Source: JANQGH01 sp039819285 (GTDB taxonomy: Bacteria; Pseudomonadota; Alphaproteobacteria; DSM-16000; Inquilinaceae). Taken from it: a stretch of 64,000 nt of DNA. Location: assembly GCA_039819285.1 (NCBI GenBank), contig JBCBSH010000002.1, positions 14,998 through 78,997 on the forward strand. The letters run 5' to 3'. Under the pieces are notes generated by a model. The model worked only from the letters and a program-made list of their open reading frames with translations. It ran no database searches and was not told where the DNA came from. A program made the translations under genes and the position numbers. Below, one piece after another: positions 61,326 to 64,000 of the stretch; the first letter of the stretch is position 1, and each line of letters opens with the position of its first letter.

Positions 61326-61943
61326 ATGGCCGATTATTTTCTTTGCAAGGATGCCATCGCCGCCCTGGCCGAGCATCGCGGTTCCGGCGCGGACGAGGCC
61401 ATTGTCGTGGCCACGATGACCTCGATCCTATGGATCAATCAGGCTTCGCCCAGCCCCTTAAACATCTCCTGCGTGCCGCTGATGGGCGGCGCGTCGGCGC
61501 TCGGCCTGGGCCTCTCCTTGGCCCAGCCGGACCGGAAGGTCGTGGTTCTCGACGGCGACGGCTCGCTTTTAATGCAACTCGGCAGCCTGGTCTCGATCGC
61601 GGGGGCGGGGCCGAAGAACCTGATGCATGTCGTCTTCAACAACGGCGTCTGGTTCGAGAATATGGTCAACCTCCCCGTGCCGGGTACGGGCGATACGGAC
61701 TATGCCGCCATCGCCTCGGCGGCCGGGTTCCCGGTGACGCATCGGTTCGCGAGCCTTGAGGATTGGCAGGCGGCTTTGCCGGACTTGTTGACCACGGACG
61801 GGCCGATCTTCGTCGAGCTGGTCGTGACGCCTGAAAGCCATAACGTCTGGAACCACAACGCGCCCCAGCCGGACCTGCCTGAGGCCCAATTCACCCGCAT
61901 GGGTAATGAAGGCCGCCGGATGCGCGAGGCTTTGCTCTCCTAG
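61326..61943 (+). CDS. TPP-dependent decarboxylase, PP-domain subunit (ComE-like)
   Basis: A 205-aa partner with the diphosphate-binding motif VVVLDGDGSLLMQLGSLVSIAGAGPKNLMHVVFNNGVWFEN (GDG...NN). The split ComD/ComE arrangement is known for sulfopyruvate decarboxylase, but 2-oxoacids such as phosphonopyruvate are alternatives. GAGGAGG precedes the ATG. The product would be an aldehyde. It converges on the GMC gene. Confidence 0.82.
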   Translation: MADYFLCKDAIAALAEHRGSGADEAIVVATMTSILWINQASPSPLNISCVPLMGGASALGLGLSLAQPDRKVVVLDGDGSLLMQLGSLVSIAGAGPKNLMHVVFNNGVWFENMVNLPVPGTGDTDYAAIASAAGFPVTHRFASLEDWQAALPDLLTTDGPIFVELVVTPESHNVWNHNAPQPDLPEAQFTRMGNEGRRMREALLS

Positions 61944-61957
61944 TCTCTTCGTCGCGG

Positions 61958-63571
61958 TTACGGCGACGCCAACAGGAACTCCGCGGCTTTCAATCCGACA
62001 ACCATGGCCGGCGCATTGGTGTTCGCCGAGCACATGGTCGGGAACACCGAAGCATCCGCGATCCGAAGATTCTCGATACCTCGAACCTTCAGGTCCGGAC
62101 CAACGACGGCGTGGGGATCGTTGCCCATGCGGCAGGTCCCGACGGGGTGATAAGAGGTCTGCGCGCTCTTTCGGACGAAGTCCATCAGCGCATCGTCCTC
62201 CAGAACGTCCGGCCCGGGTCGCACCTCCTCGACCCCGAACCGTGCCAAGGCGGGTTGGGCGGCCACCTTCCGGGCAATACGAATGCCCGCCAGCGTGGCC
62301 GCGACATCGTCGGGATGCTCAAGGTAGTTGGCCGACATCGCGGGGCTCTCCGTCGGATCGGCCGATCGGATATGGACCGAGCCGCGCGACTTTGGCCGCA
62401 GCGGAAAGGTCCCGATCGAAATGCCGGGATGATCGTCGAGGACCAGATGTTTTGGATCGCGCGCGTCGGGGCTGGACAGCCAATGAAGCTGGATTTTGAT
62501 ATCGGGCTGGTCGAGATCGGGGGTGCTTTTCAACAGCGCGTGGCTGATCTGACCTGAGCATGACATCAGCCCGTTGCCAAGCATTGCGAACCGCGCCGCC
62601 ATCAGCCCCTTGCGGACCGGGTTGCGCATGATCTGGTTCAGGGTCACGGCGTTCCTGCAGCGATAGCTCAACCGCGTATGCAGGTGATCATGGGCGTTTT
62701 CGCCGACGCCTGGCAGGTCATGCACCACGTCGATACCGTGGGATTGCAGCAACGCGGCCTGGCCGATGCCGGACAGCTCCAGGAGCTGCGGCGTCTCGAC
62801 CGCGCCGGCGCACAGGATGACCTCGCGCCGCGCTTCGGCAGTGAGGTTTTCACCGTGATGAGAGTAGACGACCCCTGTCGCGCGCCGCCCGTCGAAAGTC
62901 ACACGGGCCACATGCGCGCCAGTCAGCAGTCGCAGCTTTGGCGATAGCCGGGAACGCTTCAGAAAGGTCTCGCGCGTGCCCTGGCGCCAGCCCCGTTTGG
63001 TATTGAATTGAAGGTATCCGACCCCTTCATAGCCGCCGGCATTATAGTCCTGCACCTCGGGTATGCCGGCGCCGGCACAGGCGTCGATGAATGCATCCAT
63101 CAGCGGCGCATGCGGCGCATATTCCGTGATCGTGACGGGGCCGTCCTTGCCCCTTCGGGCCGGATCGCCCGGCGCGTAGGTTTCGAGGCGCCGGAACAGG
63201 GGGGCGAGATCGTCATAGCCCCAGCCCGGCAGTTCATAGGCGTCGCGCCAATGATCGAATTCGGCCGGGTCGCCATGGACCCAGATCATGCCGTTGACGG
63301 TCGACGAGCCGCCCACCACATGCCCGCGCGGCCAAAAAATGCTGCGCCCATTCATGTGCGGTTCCGGCTCGGTAAAGAACCGCGAGACGGCCCGATTGCC
63401 GCGCAAGAGGTAGAAAACCCCGGCCGGAATGCGGGTCCAGATCCAGCGGTCGTCGGCCCCGGACTCTAAGAGAAGAACGCTGTACCGGCCGTCTTGCACC
63501 AGCGTGTCCGCGAGCGCCGCGCCGCCCGAGCCGGACCCGACGACGATGTAGTCATAACTCTCGGTACTCAT
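61958..63571 (-). CDS. GMC family FAD oxidoreductase (choline/alcohol dehydrogenase-like)
   Basis: A 537-aa flavoenzyme. FAD motif YDYIVVGSGSGGAALADTL, GMC signature 1 in PRGHVVGGSSTVNGMIWVHGD, signature 2 in GAVETPQLLELSGIG, and the active-site region SYHPVGTCRMGNDPHAVV with DASVFPTMCSANTNAPAMVVGLKAAEFL are all present. It oxidises an alcohol to an aldehyde. The start at MSTESYDY is preferred over a GTG at 63601, as AGGG lies before it. A sulfatase gene precedes it on the same strand. Confidence 0.9.
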   Translation of the reverse strand: MSTESYDYIVVGSGSGGAALADTLVQDGRYSVLLLESGADDRWIWTRIPAGVFYLLRGNRAVSRFFTEPEPHMNGRSIFWPRGHVVGGSSTVNGMIWVHGDPAEFDHWRDAYELPGWGYDDLAPLFRRLETYAPGDPARRGKDGPVTITEYAPHAPLMDAFIDACAGAGIPEVQDYNAGGYEGVGYLQFNTKRGWRQGTRETFLKRSRLSPKLRLLTGAHVARVTFDGRRATGVVYSHHGENLTAEARREVILCAGAVETPQLLELSGIGQAALLQSHGIDVVHDLPGVGENAHDHLHTRLSYRCRNAVTLNQIMRNPVRKGLMAARFAMLGNGLMSCSGQISHALLKSTPDLDQPDIKIQLHWLSSPDARDPKHLVLDDHPGISIGTFPLRPKSRGSVHIRSADPTESPAMSANYLEHPDDVAATLAGIRIARKVAAQPALARFGVEEVRPGPDVLEDDALMDFVRKSAQTSYHPVGTCRMGNDPHAVVGPDLKVRGIENLRIADASVFPTMCSANTNAPAMVVGLKAAEFLLASP

Positions 63572-63628
63572 CGTCTGCTGCCCTGACCCGATCTTTGTCA
63601 CTCGGGCGAGCGTACCAGCGCCGGAACC

Positions 63629-63659
63629 GCCCGAATGTTCAGTTTCAGACAGTTCGGGC
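63629..63659. repeat. Inverted repeat between sulfatase and GMC genes
   Basis: GCCCGAA (63629-63635) and TTCGGGC (63653-63659) are perfect inverted arms around a 17-base spacer, ten bases downstream of the sulfatase stop on the minus strand. It may be a terminator-like hairpin or an operator for the GMC gene. Confidence 0.45.
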
Positions 63660-63669
63660 AGCTAGCCGA

Positions 63670-64000
63670 TCAGGGCTTCAGGGACTCGTCCTCGGGCTCG
63701 AAATCGTACGGCACCGGATCGACCACCGGGAACCGCTGCAACGCCTTGCGATGAAAGGCGGCCTGCCGGCCCCGCACATAGCGATCCTTGTCGCCGCTGC
63801 GCACCTCCAGCGCCCACGTGTCGTAGCGCGGCACGGTCTCGGTCAGGTTGCGCAGCAGCAGGCGACGACGCTGGCTGTCGATACAGGCTTCCTTCACTGC
63901 CTCCGGATCCCAATCGCGCATCAGGCGCGCATGCAGCCGCGCTTCGGCCTCCGCATGGTCGGGATCGCCGGCAAGGTTTCGCAACTCGTCCGGGTCGGCG
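63670..64000 (-). CDS. Sulfatase family hydrolase (partial, C-terminus only)
   Basis: The frame is open from the window edge (base 64000) to the stop at 63670, about 109 codons. DPDELRNLAGDPDHAEAEARLHARLMRDWDPE near the edge is the typical tail of alkaline-phosphatase-fold sulfatases, and DSQRRRLLLRNLTE followed by DTWALEVRSGDKDRYVRG resembles choline-sulfatase-type C-termini. The formylglycine site lies outside the window, so the call rests on the tail alone. Confidence 0.7.
   Translation of the reverse strand, partial: ADPDELRNLAGDPDHAEAEARLHARLMRDWDPEAVKEACIDSQRRRLLLRNLTETVPRYDTWALEVRSGDKDRYVRGRQAAFHRKALQRFPVVDPVPYDFEPEDESLKP

Noticed and set aside
61958..63571. Calling the GMC gene betA (choline dehydrogenase)
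   Set aside because: GMC motifs do not separate choline from other alcohols, and no betB/betI neighbours are present; the adjacent sulfatase tail alone is not enough.
1..64000. CRISPR arrays, tRNA/rRNA genes, insertion sequences, integrases
   Set aside because: No repeated spacers, no transposase or integrase motifs, and no tRNA-like cloverleaf with T-arm consensus was noticed on reading the sequence; small RNAs cannot be excluded.

Overview
The window reads as a stretch of a GC-rich alphaproteobacterial chromosome. Reasons: dense GTGA/ATGA-coupled operons, Shine-Dalgarno starts, many ABC uptake systems with sugar/nucleoside/peptide binding proteins, LacI/GntR/MarR/TetR regulators, and TSUP and GMC families typical of marine or soil Rhodospirillales/Rhizobiales-like heterotrophs. 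The exact genus cannot be told. I saw no rRNA, tRNA, CRISPR array, insertion sequence or phage gene. About 65 protein genes are called, two of them broken and two cut by the window edges.

Layout. 1-6.5 kb: miscellaneous genes (membrane protein, two SDRs, a large permuted NlpC/P60-like hydrolase, an AAA ATPase, HEAT- and TPR-repeat proteins). 6.6-15.0 kb: a nucleoside operon (HutC-type GntR with its own operator, BMP binding protein, ABC ATPase, two permeases, isochorismatase-like hydrolase, PfkB kinase, nucleoside phosphorylase, SIS protein). 15.0-22.5 kb: a carbohydrate module (hydroxyacid dehydrogenase, MalEFG-type ABC without its ATPase, ThuA, LacI, glucuronoyl-esterase-like hydrolase) with twin LacI-type operators. 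22.5-29.2 kb: a peptide module (M14 carboxypeptidase, DppDF, and convergent DppABC in which dppC carries an internal deletion). 29.5-31.9 kb: alpha/beta hydrolase, MarR, EamA exporter. 31.9-41.6 kb: a LacI-controlled deoxysugar (probably L-rhamnose) module: Gfo/Idh oxidoreductase, lactonase-type amidohydrolase, RbsA/C/C/B-type ABC, rhamnonate-dehydratase-like enzyme and an SDR. 41.8-45.4 kb: di-heme cytochrome, amine-oxidase-like flavoenzyme and its divergent TetR.

45.5-63.6 kb is the most unusual part. A divergent enolase and an APH-type kinase are translationally coupled and face a GntR/FCD regulator. Next come an unrecognised 99-aa gene and, divergent from it, an operon encoding a haem-oxygenase-like diiron oxygenase (HDO), two [2Fe-2S] ferredoxins, an aldehyde dehydrogenase and a GlcG/HbpS-like protein. 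A TSUP anion exporter and a complete Dpp-type ABC operon follow, leading into a deleted dapA-like remnant, an SDR lacking the catalytic Tyr, and a split TPP decarboxylase (ComDE-like). A GMC oxidoreductase and a sulfatase C-terminus end the window. Four near-identical GGTATACAA-type sites sit in the two divergent promoter regions (49.0-49.3 kb and 53.7-54.0 kb). They tie the HDO operon, the 99-aa gene, the exporter and the ABC operon into one probable regulon, plausibly under the adjacent GntR/FCD protein. My reading is an uncharacterised oxidative catabolic pathway for an imported small molecule. An organosulfur substrate is possible but unproven.
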